Of a stretch of 62,601 bases of DNA, positions 35,401-44,246 are shown in pieces. The notes under the pieces are model-generated. The model saw only the letters and a program-made list of their open reading frames with translations, did not search any database and had not been told where the DNA came from. Every line of letters begins with the position of its first letter. Positions within the stretch are counted from its first letter, which is position 1. Source of the DNA: Desulfobotulus pelophilus. GTDB taxonomy: Bacteria; Desulfobacterota; Desulfobacteria; Desulfobacterales; ASO4-4. The position numbers and the translations under genes are program-made. The DNA lies in NCBI RefSeq assembly GCF_026155325.1, contig NZ_JAPFPW010000018.1:1-62601 (forward strand), read 5' to 3'.

Positions 35401-37740
35401 ATGCTTTCTGTCCGGAACTGCACCCGCTGTCTTCTCGGCCTTCTGCTTCTTCTATCTTCCCCTGCACTGGCCATACCCACCCTTCAGCTCGCTGTGCTTG
35501 CGGATGCGGACACCCCTGAAATCCAGTCCTTTGTGGATCAGGTGCTCAGGGAAAGCCGTATCCTTGCGGGACAGAAAACAGATATCCTCCTTGCGGAAAA
35601 CGGCTTCCTTGCCACGGGCAGTCAGGCCACGGATATTCTGGCCGCCCACAACCTGCTGGAGGAAAGAAAGGATGTGGATCTGATTCTGGCTCTTGGCGGT
35701 TTTTGTGCCCCCGTTCTGGCAGAGCGTTCTGCTTTTGCCAAACCCCTCATAGCCATCGGCATTGTGGATGCAAGGCTCCAGAAAATCTCCTTCTCGGATC
35801 AGGGAAGCTCCGGCATCCCCCATTTCACCTACCTCATCACGCCCAATACCCTGGAAACCGACATCCGGAGCTTCCACCGCATGACAGCCTTCCAGCGCCT
35901 TGCCATCCTCGTGGAGACACCCATACTGAAAGAGGATGCCATCCGGGAAGGCCTTGACGGTCTGGCCCTGGCTCTGGGAGCCGATTTTCTCTATCCCGAG
36001 GCTACCGATGCAGCCCGTCCCGCCACCATACCCGAAAATGCCGATGCCGTAATTCTGGGAAGCCTGTACCGTCATCCTCAGGCTTTCAGGGAAGAGGTGA
36101 TTCAGGAAGCCATTCGAAGAAAACTCCCCCTTTTTTCCCTGAAGGGTGAATCCGATGTCCTCAGGGGTGCTCTGACGGGCCGTATACCCGATAGCCAGCG
36201 CCAGCAAATGGCCCGCCTCATGGCTCTGCGTATTGAAAGTGTCCTTTCCGGTGGAGATCTCAGCCGCATTCCCGTAACCATAGAGCTGGATACGCACATG
36301 TACCTGAATCTGGCAACAGCAAAGGCCATCGACTTTTCCCCTCCATGGAATATTCTCACCGAAGCCCGTATCAGCGTTCCCGCTCCCCGTACGGCCCAGG
36401 AATTCAGTCTCACGGATCTCCTGACGGAAGCCCTGCTCAGTCACAACTCCATCCTTCAGGCGGAAGAAAACCTCCAGACCGCCAAAGCGGACAGCCGTGC
36501 CACAAAAGCCGCCCGTCTGCCCAGTCTCGGAACGGAAATACGGGGCCAGTTGCAGGACAGGGACCATAGCATTGGTGGCGCATCTGAAACAACAGCCGAA
36601 ATCGCAGCCAGTGTCCGGCAGATCATCTTTGCCGATCAGATCGATTCCGCTGTTTATACGGGCGAGCGAAAAAAGGATCAGGCCGCCGCCCGCCTGGAGC
36701 AGGCAAGGCTGGATGCCATCCTGGACGTGGGATCTGCCTCTCTCGAACTGCTGCGCAGCATCAGTCTTTTGCGTATCCGTGAAGATACGGCGGGGCACAC
36801 CCGGAATAACCTTGATATTGCCAGGCAACGCAGGGAAGTCGGGTATACGGGCAGAGCGGAAGTACTCCGATGGGAAAATGCCCTGGCAAGGGCAAGGCAG
36901 AATCTCCTTGCCGCAGGGATTGCCGTACAACAGGCGGAAAACAGTCTCAAACGCCGTCTGGGCTGGCCCCTGGACCGGGAAATCAACATCCGAGACACCA
37001 GTGAACAGGAACGTTTTTTCTCCGCAACAGGTGATATTCCTCTGGCAAAGGAAATCAGAACACCCAAAGCCCTTTCCCGCTTTTCCCTTTTTCTGGAAAA
37101 AGAAGCGGAAGGACTACGACCTGAAGTGCTCGTTCTTGATGCGGCGCTGGCGGCTTCCAGACGGGAAGAGCGCTATCACAGAAGACGGCCCTACACCCCT
37201 GAGGTAGCTATGGCCGCCGGTGCCACCCACGTACTGGACCGCAGCGGTAAAGGCTCCCACATCCCCATCCCCTCTGACGATTGCTGGCAGGTGGGCATTC
37301 AGGCCTCCTGGACCCTGTACAGCGGAGGAGAAATCCGTGCTTCCATGACGGCAGCTCAGGCGGGAATCCGCCGTCTTGAACTGGAAAAAGAAGAGACACT
37401 GCGTCGTATAAGGGAAGATGTGCGTAACCGCCTCAGCGATGTGGCAGCCGCTTTTTTTGACCTTGATTTTGCAGCACAGGCAGCCGATGCCGCCAGAGCA
37501 AACCTTGAACTGGTCCAGGATGCCTATACCAAGGGTGAAGCTTCCATTGTAGATCTTATGGATGCGCGGAATGCGGATATCGAGGCCAGAGAAATCCAGG
37601 CCGGTGTCCATTATGCCCTTCTGATGGCAAGACTGAAACTGCAGCACGCCGCTGGATTCTACCCGGCCCTTTCATCTCCGCAGACCCTTGAAGCCTTTCT
37701 GGACCGATACCGGGCCTATGCAAAGGGCCACACTCCCTGA
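35401..37740 (+). CDS. TolC-family outer-membrane protein with N-terminal periplasmic-binding-type domain
   Basis: 779 residues, far longer than TolC (~450-490). Signal peptide to ~24 (PALA). Residues ~28-330 resemble an ABC sugar/amino-acid-binding fold of the COG2984 type: LQLAVLADADTPEIQSFVDQ, LILALGGFCAPVL, AFQRLAILVETP, ENADAVILGSLY. From ~345 the outer-membrane efflux repeats begin (TDLLTEALLSHNSILQAEENLQTAK) and end with KGEASIVDLMDARNADIEAREIQAGVHYALLMARLKLQHAAG. Ribosome site TAAGGAG. An RND adaptor and pump follow ~290 bases downstream, so it should be their exit duct. The role of the binding-type domain is unknown. Confidence 0.85.
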   Translation: MLSVRNCTRCLLGLLLLLSSPALAIPTLQLAVLADADTPEIQSFVDQVLRESRILAGQKTDILLAENGFLATGSQATDILAAHNLLEERKDVDLILALGGFCAPVLAERSAFAKPLIAIGIVDARLQKISFSDQGSSGIPHFTYLITPNTLETDIRSFHRMTAFQRLAILVETPILKEDAIREGLDGLALALGADFLYPEATDAARPATIPENADAVILGSLYRHPQAFREEVIQEAIRRKLPLFSLKGESDVLRGALTGRIPDSQRQQMARLMALRIESVLSGGDLSRIPVTIELDTHMYLNLATAKAIDFSPPWNILTEARISVPAPRTAQEFSLTDLLTEALLSHNSILQAEENLQTAKADSRATKAARLPSLGTEIRGQLQDRDHSIGGASETTAEIAASVRQIIFADQIDSAVYTGERKKDQAAARLEQARLDAILDVGSASLELLRSISLLRIREDTAGHTRNNLDIARQRREVGYTGRAEVLRWENALARARQNLLAAGIAVQQAENSLKRRLGWPLDREINIRDTSEQERFFSATGDIPLAKEIRTPKALSRFSLFLEKEAEGLRPEVLVLDAALAASRREERYHRRRPYTPEVAMAAGATHVLDRSGKGSHIPIPSDDCWQVGIQASWTLYSGGEIRASMTAAQAGIRRLELEKEETLRRIREDVRNRLSDVAAAFFDLDFAAQAADAARANLELVQDAYTKGEASIVDLMDARNADIEAREIQAGVHYALLMARLKLQHAAGFYPALSSPQTLEAFLDRYRAYAKGHTP

Positions 37741-37803
37741 AAGCGGCCCTTTGCATACAGTCTCAAGCAAAAAAGCAGCCAGAAAAATACCGAAACTCTC
37801 AGG

Positions 37804-37845
37804 GTAACAATTCATCATAATGATATTGTTACTATTGATCATTAT
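37804..37845. promoter_or_regulatory. Nested AT-rich palindromes, candidate operator for the RND genes
   Basis: GTAACAA (37804-37810) pairs with TTGTTAC (37826-37832) around an imperfectly symmetric ATCATAATGAT core. A second overlapping dyad is formed by ATAATGAT (37817-37824) and ATCATTAT (37838-37845). The block is strikingly AT-rich against its surroundings and lies upstream of the RND adaptor gene. A TetR/MarR-like repressor site is a reasonable guess; no regulator gene is nearby. Confidence 0.45.
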
Positions 37846-37967
37846 AATTTTAAACACGTACTTCGCACACAAAACACCCTGACTGTTTGTAAGAGTGCCG
37901 CGCAATGGTTTCGAGCAAACGGTAGTTCTCCGAGCATCCGATTTAAGGCCTTTGAGTTACCAAGGGG

Positions 37968-37987
37968 AAATTCTGCTGAACAGGTAC
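37968..37987. repeat. Solitary IS66-type inverted-repeat end
   Basis: AAATTCTGCTGAACAGGTAC matches the right end of the 24.5-kb MITE at 18 of 20 bases. No matching left end with an 8-bp duplication is seen nearby; a sequence GTAAGAG... at about 37890 is only weakly similar. It may be the remnant of a decayed element upstream of the RND adaptor gene. Confidence 0.5.
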
Positions 37988-38025
37988 GTTTTTACAAACT
38001 TTCAGCCCTCAGGCAAGGAATGCCC

Positions 38026-39126
38026 ATGAAAACACCTTTTCTTCCCATTGCCCTGTCCATCTTCCTTCTCCTTTCCGGCTGCGGTCGAAAAGAGGAAGAA
38101 ATGCCGCCGGAACTGCGACCTGTCCGCTATGAAATCCTTACACGACAGGGACTGCAGGAAACCCGGACCTTTACGGGTCAGGCAAGGCCCGCTTCCGAAA
38201 TCCGTCTTGGCTTCCGTATTGGCGGCCAGATTGTTGATCTGCCCGTAAAAATGGGAGAGGCCATTCTTCAGGGGCAGCTTATCGCCCGGCTGGATGACAG
38301 CGATGACCGCCTGACCCTCTCGGAGCTTCAGGCTGTGCTGGAAAACACAAAAGCTCAGAGAGACACGGCGTCAGCAGCACTGGACAGGGTCCGCAGCCTC
38401 TATGCCAGAGACAATGTCCCCCTGAGCGAATACGAAAGTGCCAAAAGCCGTTTTGCGGCCGCATCCGCCGACCATGAGGCAACCCTGCAACGGATAGCCC
38501 TTCAGAAAAGCAGACTTTCCTACGCACGCCTTGTATCCCCCGCAGCAGGCCGTATTGCCAGTGTGGATGTGGAAAAAAACGAGAATGTTCAGGCTGGCGC
38601 CACCATAGCGACCCTCAGCACCGACGATGCCATGCTGGTACGTACCGGCATCCCCGAAGCCTATATCAGTCGGATTCACACCGGTGACCGGGTGCAGGCC
38701 CGGTTCAGTACCCTTCCGGAAAGTCTTTTTACGGGTAGGGTTTATGAGGTTTCCTATGTGAGCGATGCCCAGTCCACCTATCCGGTAACCGTACGCATCC
38801 TTGAACCGGATCCCCGTATCCGGCCGGGCATGTCGGCCGATCTTACCTTCCGCCTCCGTGACAGCTCCCGGGACAGCAGCATACTCGTGCCCCTTTTTGC
38901 TGTCATGGAAAATCCTCAGGGCCGTTTTGTCTGGGTTCTGCAGGCCGGTGAAACGGAAGGAACCGGTATTGTTCACCGCAGACCCGTCACCCCGGGTACC
39001 CTTATGGGCGACAGAATGGAGATCACAGAAGGGCTTTCCGCCGGAGACAAAGTGGTCACAGCCGGAGTCTCCCGCCTCACCGATGGGATGATAGTCCGCT
39101 ATGATGACCCGGAGACCATGCCATGA
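38026..39126 (+). CDS. RND efflux periplasmic adaptor (membrane-fusion lipoprotein)
   Basis: 366 residues from ATG 38026, preceded by AAGGA; ATG 38020 is the alternative. Lipobox LLSGC gives lipidated Cys19. HlyD/AcrA architecture: lipoyl half QARPASEIRLGFRIGGQIVDLPVKMGE (read in parts), an alpha-hairpin (~75-140), second lipoyl half YARLVSPAAGRIASVDVEKNENV, then beta-barrel and membrane-proximal domains. It should link the RND pump to the TolC-like protein upstream. Its stop overlaps the pump start as ATGA. Confidence 0.92.
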   Translation: MKTPFLPIALSIFLLLSGCGRKEEEMPPELRPVRYEILTRQGLQETRTFTGQARPASEIRLGFRIGGQIVDLPVKMGEAILQGQLIARLDDSDDRLTLSELQAVLENTKAQRDTASAALDRVRSLYARDNVPLSEYESAKSRFAAASADHEATLQRIALQKSRLSYARLVSPAAGRIASVDVEKNENVQAGATIATLSTDDAMLVRTGIPEAYISRIHTGDRVQARFSTLPESLFTGRVYEVSYVSDAQSTYPVTVRILEPDPRIRPGMSADLTFRLRDSSRDSSILVPLFAVMENPQGRFVWVLQAGETEGTGIVHRRPVTPGTLMGDRMEITEGLSAGDKVVTAGVSRLTDGMIVRYDDPETMP

Positions 39127-42100
39127 ACATGACAAAAACAGCCGTGGATAACCGCTGGCTGACCATCACCCTCATTGCGGTTCTGCTTCTGGGCGGCTTT
39201 CAGAGCTTCCGGGCCATGCCCAAGGATGACATGCCTCCCTTTCTGATACGCAGCGTCAGTATCGTCACCTCCTTTCCCGGAGCTTCACCTGAAAGGGTGG
39301 AACAGCTGGTGACCGATCCCATTGAAAAAGCGGTTCAGGAAATATCACAGGTGGATTATATTTCTTCCGAATCCAGGCCCGGCGTTTCTGTCATTACGGT
39401 GAACCTCAAGGAAAGTGAATATGATTTACGACCCATTTTCGACCACATACGACGCAAAGTGGATGAAGTCCGCCCCCTTCTTCCCGAAGACTCATCTCCC
39501 ACTGTCAATGATGAACTGGGAGATGTTTTCGGTATTCTCATCGGCATTACGGGAGAAGGCTTTACCTTTGCAGAGCTGAAAAAAATCAGCGATGAGGTAC
39601 GGGACAGACTCATCAAACTGCCGGAAGTGGCCAGGGTTGAAATCCGGGGAGAGCAGCCGGAACGGATCTATATTACCTACGATGAAGCACGGCTCAGCAG
39701 TCTGGGGCTTTCGCACAGCCACATTGCCGCCATGATTCAGGCCACCAACATTATTTTTCCCGGTGGCAACGTTACCATAGGTCAAAACCGTATCAGCCTG
39801 GAACCTTCTGGCAACTTCGAAAACATTGAGGATCTCAAAAATCTTATCATATCCCAGCCGGGCAGCCCCCTTATCCTCAGGCTCAGGGATGTGGCCCGTA
39901 TCGAAAGAGGATATATGGACCCGCCGGACAACCACGTTCGCATTAACGGTATACCCGGCATGGTACTCGGCTGCTCCCTGAAAAAAGAGGGGAATATTCT
40001 GGAAATGGGTGGGGCCATTGACCGGGAAATCAGGGAAATGGAAAAGATCTATCCCCATGGCGTTACCTTTATCCGGGTTGCTTCCCAGGATACCAAGGTA
40101 AACACAGCTATCCGGAATTTCACCGGTAATCTTATTCAGAGTGTGGTGGTGGTCCTTGCCACCATGTTTCTTTTCCTCGGACTGCGAACGGGCTTTGTGG
40201 TTTCATCCCTCATCCCTTCCGCCATTCTCTGCACATTTTTCGTCATGTCCTTTCTGGGAGTGGGTCTGAATCAGGTTTCGCTTGCTTCCCTCATCATTGC
40301 CCTCGGCATGCTCGTAGACAATGCCATTGTTATGAGTGAAGCCATGATGGTACGCATGGAATCCGGAGAAAAAAAACTGGATGCCGCCCTCGCTGCTTCC
40401 AGGGAGCTGGCCATCCCCCTTCTGGTTTCTTCCCTCACAACGGCTGCTGCCTTCGTCAGTTTTTATCTGGCCAACTCCGTTATGGGCGAAATCATGGGCC
40501 AGCTTTTTCTGGTGGTCAGTACGGCCCTGCTGGCCTCATGGCTTCTGTCCTTAAGCCTTATTCCCATGTTGGCCATGCAATGGATACGGGTAACCAAATC
40601 AAAAAAGGAAGAAACCGGACCCATTGCCCGCATCCGGAATCAGTATGAAACAATTCTGATACGTGTACTGAAAAAACCAAAAACCTTTGCTTTGTGCACA
40701 GCCCTGCTCTTTATTGCCAGCCTCGGTCTTTTCCGTTTTATCCCCTTCGTATTTTTTGCAGACAGCGATACCCCCATGATCAGTGCCAACCTGGAACTGC
40801 CGGTCGGCGTGGACATCTCCCTTACAGACCAGGTGACCAGAGAGCTGGAAACTTTTATTCAAAACGAGCTACTGGCGGAACATAAGGGCAAAGGTGTCAC
40901 CCATTTTGCCGCCTTTGTGGGCAAAGGGGCTCCCAAATACGACCTGGGCTACAGACCTCCGGAAAGCGCTCCCTACACAGCCCATATTCTCCTCAACACC
41001 ACAGGCGATGATGTGAATGATGCGGTGAAAAATGCGGTCTATGATTTTGCCCTGAACCATTTTCCCGATGTCACGGCCAAGGTTTCCCGGCTGAAAAGTG
41101 GTGGCGGATCGGAGAAGCCCATTGCCATCCGCATCACAGGCGATGACCCGGAACGGCTTTATGCCCTCGGGGAAAGGGTGAAGACAAAGCTGCGCAGTAT
41201 TCAGGGCACCCGCAATGTAGCAGACGACTGGGGCCTTCGGTCCCGGAAGTTCAGGATTCTCATTGATCAGAACCGGGCCCACCTGGCAGGGCTCAGCAGC
41301 CAGGATGTGGCAGCCAGTCTGCAGACACTGCTTTCAGGCTCAGCCACTGGTATTTACAGGGAAAAAGAGCATAACATTCCCATTATCATGATCCGGGAAA
41401 ATCCAGGCATCATGGACATAGCAGCGCTGGAGGGCTTACCGGTTCACAGTCCGTCCACGGGAAGAAGTGTTCCCTTAAAGCAGGTGGCAGACATTGAACT
41501 GGTCTGGGAACCAGCTAAAATTCTTCGCAGGGACCTGCACCGTACCCTTACGGTAAGCTCGGAAACCGCAGGGAACATCACGGCAGCTGCCGTAATGGCC
41601 TCCATGAAACCCTGGCTGACGGAAGATGCCCGGGAATGGGGCAGGGGTTATGGTTATGAACTGGGCGGTGAAGCCGAAGACAGTGCCAAGGCCATGGGAG
41701 CTGTCATGGAAAAACTTCCTATCTCCTTTTTTGTCATTATCCTCCTGCTCATTGCCCAGTTCAACTCCATCAAAAAACCCCTCATCGTACTTCTCACCAT
41801 TCCTCTGGGTATAACCGGTGTGGCACTCGGGCTTTTTGTTTTTCGCTCAAGCTTCGGTTTCATGGCCTTTCTCGGGGTAATCAGCCTGGCAGGTATCGTT
41901 ATCAACAATGCCATTGTACTCCTTGATCGCATCCGCATTGAAAAGGAGGAAAACGGACTTACACCGGAACAGGCCGTTGTAACAGCGGCCTGCCAGCGTT
42001 TCCGCCCCATTCTGCTGACCACCGCCACCACGGCCTTAGGCCTTATTCCCCTGTGGATCGGCGGGGGTCCCATGTGGCAGCCCATGGCCATCACCATTTT

Positions 42101-42266
42101 TTCCGGTCTGATCTTTGCCACCGTGATCACCCTTCTTTTTGTACCGGTCTGTTACAGCCTATTTTATGGCCTCCGGCCGGAAAAATCAGCCTCCGGAATG
42201 CCGGAAAACAGGAATGATTCCAAACAAGGGAAAAAAAACATTGACTTCCATGCTTATGGGGCGTAA
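39123..42266 (+). CDS. RND-superfamily efflux pump
   Basis: 1,047 residues, typical AcrB-family length. Landmarks: N-terminal membrane segment, FPGASPERVEQLVTDPIEKA in the first porter loop, TM4 GMLVDNAIVMSEAMM, and the second-half GFMAFLGVISLAGIVINNAIVLLDR plus FRPILLTTATTALGLIPLW. In proton-driven multidrug pumps TM4 usually carries two adjacent Asp (VDD); here it is VDN, so the relay has one Asp in that pair. Substrate cannot be predicted. Coupled to the adaptor by ATGA overlap; the tRNA gene begins 16 bases after the stop. Confidence 0.93.
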   Translation: MNMTKTAVDNRWLTITLIAVLLLGGFQSFRAMPKDDMPPFLIRSVSIVTSFPGASPERVEQLVTDPIEKAVQEISQVDYISSESRPGVSVITVNLKESEYDLRPIFDHIRRKVDEVRPLLPEDSSPTVNDELGDVFGILIGITGEGFTFAELKKISDEVRDRLIKLPEVARVEIRGEQPERIYITYDEARLSSLGLSHSHIAAMIQATNIIFPGGNVTIGQNRISLEPSGNFENIEDLKNLIISQPGSPLILRLRDVARIERGYMDPPDNHVRINGIPGMVLGCSLKKEGNILEMGGAIDREIREMEKIYPHGVTFIRVASQDTKVNTAIRNFTGNLIQSVVVVLATMFLFLGLRTGFVVSSLIPSAILCTFFVMSFLGVGLNQVSLASLIIALGMLVDNAIVMSEAMMVRMESGEKKLDAALAASRELAIPLLVSSLTTAAAFVSFYLANSVMGEIMGQLFLVVSTALLASWLLSLSLIPMLAMQWIRVTKSKKEETGPIARIRNQYETILIRVLKKPKTFALCTALLFIASLGLFRFIPFVFFADSDTPMISANLELPVGVDISLTDQVTRELETFIQNELLAEHKGKGVTHFAAFVGKGAPKYDLGYRPPESAPYTAHILLNTTGDDVNDAVKNAVYDFALNHFPDVTAKVSRLKSGGGSEKPIAIRITGDDPERLYALGERVKTKLRSIQGTRNVADDWGLRSRKFRILIDQNRAHLAGLSSQDVAASLQTLLSGSATGIYREKEHNIPIIMIRENPGIMDIAALEGLPVHSPSTGRSVPLKQVADIELVWEPAKILRRDLHRTLTVSSETAGNITAAAVMASMKPWLTEDAREWGRGYGYELGGEAEDSAKAMGAVMEKLPISFFVIILLLIAQFNSIKKPLIVLLTIPLGITGVALGLFVFRSSFGFMAFLGVISLAGIVINNAIVLLDRIRIEKEENGLTPEQAVVTAACQRFRPILLTTATTALGLIPLWIGGGPMWQPMAITIFSGLIFATVITLLFVPVCYSLFYGLRPEKSASGMPENRNDSKQGKKNIDFHAYGA

Positions 42267-42282
42267 TGTCCGGACTCGTTGC

Positions 42283-42359
<77 letters not shown>

Positions 42360-42368
42360 AAAAAATAA

Positions 42369-42399
42369 AGGCTTACGGTTCAGACCGTAAGCCTTTTTA
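42369..42399 (+). terminator. Rho-independent terminator of the tRNA-fMet transcript
   Basis: A perfect 11-bp stem AGGCTTACGGT/ACCGTAAGCCT (42369-42379 with 42384-42394) with a TCAG loop is followed by T-rich TTTTAT. It starts 9 bases after the tRNA CCA end. Confidence 0.92.
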
Positions 42400-42478
42400 T
42401 ATTTCTGTCACCACAATCTTTCAGCCATGCAAACCTTAGATCAGAAAAATTGCATGATCAGATTTTGCGCTTGCCTGC

Positions 42479-42499
42479 GGGCACCCGTAAAGGGTGCCC
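42479..42499. other. Strong hairpin without T tract between converging genes
   Basis: GGGCACCC (42479-42486) pairs perfectly with GGGTGCCC (42492-42499) around a 5-base loop. It lies between the tRNA terminator and the end of the minus-strand DUF1566 gene. Neither side has a T run, so it is not a standard terminator; it could protect an mRNA 3' end. Confidence 0.5.
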
Positions 42500-42548
42500 T
42501 TGCAACTCTGGAGCCGTGAAAACCTTAGGGGCAGGTCCAAAAAAAAAA

Positions 42549-43436
42549 TTACAGCCCGCTGTCCCTCACCAGCCGTACACATTTTTCATTGCTTTTATCA
42601 CCGCTCCGGCTGCTGCCGTAGTGGAAAAACACCACCTTCGCCGATCCCGGATTAAAGGCATCTTCGGATGAAGTCCAAAACCATGTACTGGGCGTATTGG
42701 GAAAGGCCGGTTCCAGAACGGCTGGCCTCCGGTAGATACCCTCACAGGGCTGCCCCGTGGTATTCCAGTGGTCCGGGTAACCGGAACTGCAGAAAACAAT
42801 GGAAATCAACTCTTCGGCCGCAGGCACGCGCCAGTCCTTTTTCCCGGCATAGCCACCGCTCATATTGAACGCCCTGGCCCTGTCCATGGCCCTTGTCCAG
42901 GAATCGGCTTCGGCAACACCCACGCAGCTTTCCCCATCCCATTCCTGCCCCAGACTGCAACGCATCCACTGCAGGCCTGTTTCCAGGTCCGTAAGGGTTC
43001 CGTTACCATTATCATAATACCGATCCGTAAAAGCCCTTTCCATATAAAGAAGGGCGGCATTCTGCATGCCCGCTTCCGTCAGCCGTTTTTCCATGGAAAG
43101 CATCAGGTGCTGCTCCGTGCTGGCACCCACAAAAACATCCTCGCGGATGGTGTAATACTCCATTTCCGCATCTATGGGCCGGTACCCCTCCACCCGATAA
43201 AAACCTTTTTCCAGTCGAATACTGAAAGACCGGCTTTCCATTTCAGGCGTATTCCCCCTGCGTTGTCCATCAATAAAGATCTGTGCATCACCGGGACGGG
43301 AGGCAATATGCAGCACACCATACTCCTTCTCTCCCGTACAGGCCACAAGCAGCAGCCAGCATCCCAGAAGGAAAAATCCCCCGCGAAAGAACCGATCAGA
43401 CACAGAATTTGTATCCTGTCTGCCAAAGCAATTCAC
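42549..43436 (-). CDS. Lipoprotein with PEGA-like and DUF1566 (Lcl C-terminal) domains
   Basis: 295 residues. Lipobox LLVAC places the lipidated Cys at 33. Residues ~38-105 are PEGA-like (VLHIASRPGDAQIFIDGQRRGNTP...GFYRVEGYRP). From ~140 the DUF1566 domain follows, with NGTLTDLETGLQWMRC, KKDWRVPAAEELISIV, TWFWTSSED and CVRLVRDSGL. Such proteins are surface or periplasmic; DUF1566 has a C-type-lectin/FGE-like fold and usually a binding role. The start overlaps the OsmC stop as ATGA. Confidence 0.88.
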   Translation of the reverse strand: MNCFGRQDTNSVSDRFFRGGFFLLGCWLLLVACTGEKEYGVLHIASRPGDAQIFIDGQRRGNTPEMESRSFSIRLEKGFYRVEGYRPIDAEMEYYTIREDVFVGASTEQHLMLSMEKRLTEAGMQNAALLYMERAFTDRYYDNGNGTLTDLETGLQWMRCSLGQEWDGESCVGVAEADSWTRAMDRARAFNMSGGYAGKKDWRVPAAEELISIVFCSSGYPDHWNTTGQPCEGIYRRPAVLEPAFPNTPSTWFWTSSEDAFNPGSAKVVFFHYGSSRSGDKSNEKCVRLVRDSGL

Positions 43437-43885
43437 AATTGCAATCCCTCCACAGGGTCCGACTCATTTTTTGCACGGCCATCCGGCTGTTCCCATATAA
43501 CATGAATTTTCACATCCGGCCCGAGACTACGTGTAACAGGACACAATCCCGCTGCACGCTCCAGCTTTCTTTGCAGAGACACATCCAGCATACAGGGAGG
43601 CCGTATCTTCACAGAAAAACCGGCTATACGCCGGGGAGAATCCGCCATTTCTTTTTCAATATCCAGAGAAAAAGCAGCGGTATCATAACCGGATCGCTCC
43701 AGCATACTCTCCATGACAGCCAGCATACAGGTGCCAAGAGCTGCCCCCACAAGATCTGTGGGTGAAGGCAGGGGTTTCCCTCCGGTACAGGAAGCAGAAG
43801 CCTGTACCGAAATGGCGGTGTCAACGCCCTCTTTCCGAAAAAGATACTCTCCTTTTCCAAGCCCTGCTACACGGATTGCTGCCAT
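43433..43885 (-). CDS. OsmC/Ohr-family peroxiredoxin-like protein
   Basis: 150 residues from ATG 43885, with AGGGGG seven bases upstream; a GTG two codons earlier is less likely. The two family cysteines are present: Cys53 (GTCMLAVME) and Cys115 (GLCPVTRS). SPTDLVGAALGTC and FSVKIRPP are typical of the YhfA-like OsmC branch. These reduce organic hydroperoxides or bind small molecules. Coupled to the downstream lipoprotein gene. Confidence 0.9.
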   Translation of the reverse strand: MAAIRVAGLGKGEYLFRKEGVDTAISVQASASCTGGKPLPSPTDLVGAALGTCMLAVMESMLERSGYDTAAFSLDIEKEMADSPRRIAGFSVKIRPPCMLDVSLQRKLERAAGLCPVTRSLGPDVKIHVIWEQPDGRAKNESDPVEGLQL

Positions 43886-44246
43886 GGGCACCCCCTGAAA
43901 ACGACTATTGATTATCGAGCGGCACCATACCCAAATTTTCTGACATTGTTAACCCCTAAAAATCATTTCATGCAAACGGACAAACATAAAAACCTACTTT
44001 TACTAACTATTCAAACTGCCACCGGGAAGAAGAGGCCCCTTACCTTCAGGAAGGGAATGGAGGCTCCTTGCCGGACAAAAAAACAGGATGTCGCAATTCC
44101 TTACCCGATATGACAGCGCAAAGGAATTTCCTGCCACCCCGAAAAAAACCTGCCCCTTACCGCCATGAACCCGGGATAAAAAAGCCTTATCGCCCCTGCC
44201 GGACAGGATGAAGCCACACTCCCTTCACAAACCACCGGATTCATTG
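43886..44246. other. 361-base intergenic stretch without recognisable gene
   Basis: It lies between the OsmC start and the tgt stop, both on the minus strand. I see only weak promoter-like and hairpin-like patches, no terminator with a clean T tract, no tRNA and no repeat. Confidence 0.5.

Noticed and set aside
42479-42499. GGGCACCC/GGGTGCCC hairpin as a terminator
   Set aside because: No T tract on either strand; kept only as an unexplained hairpin.
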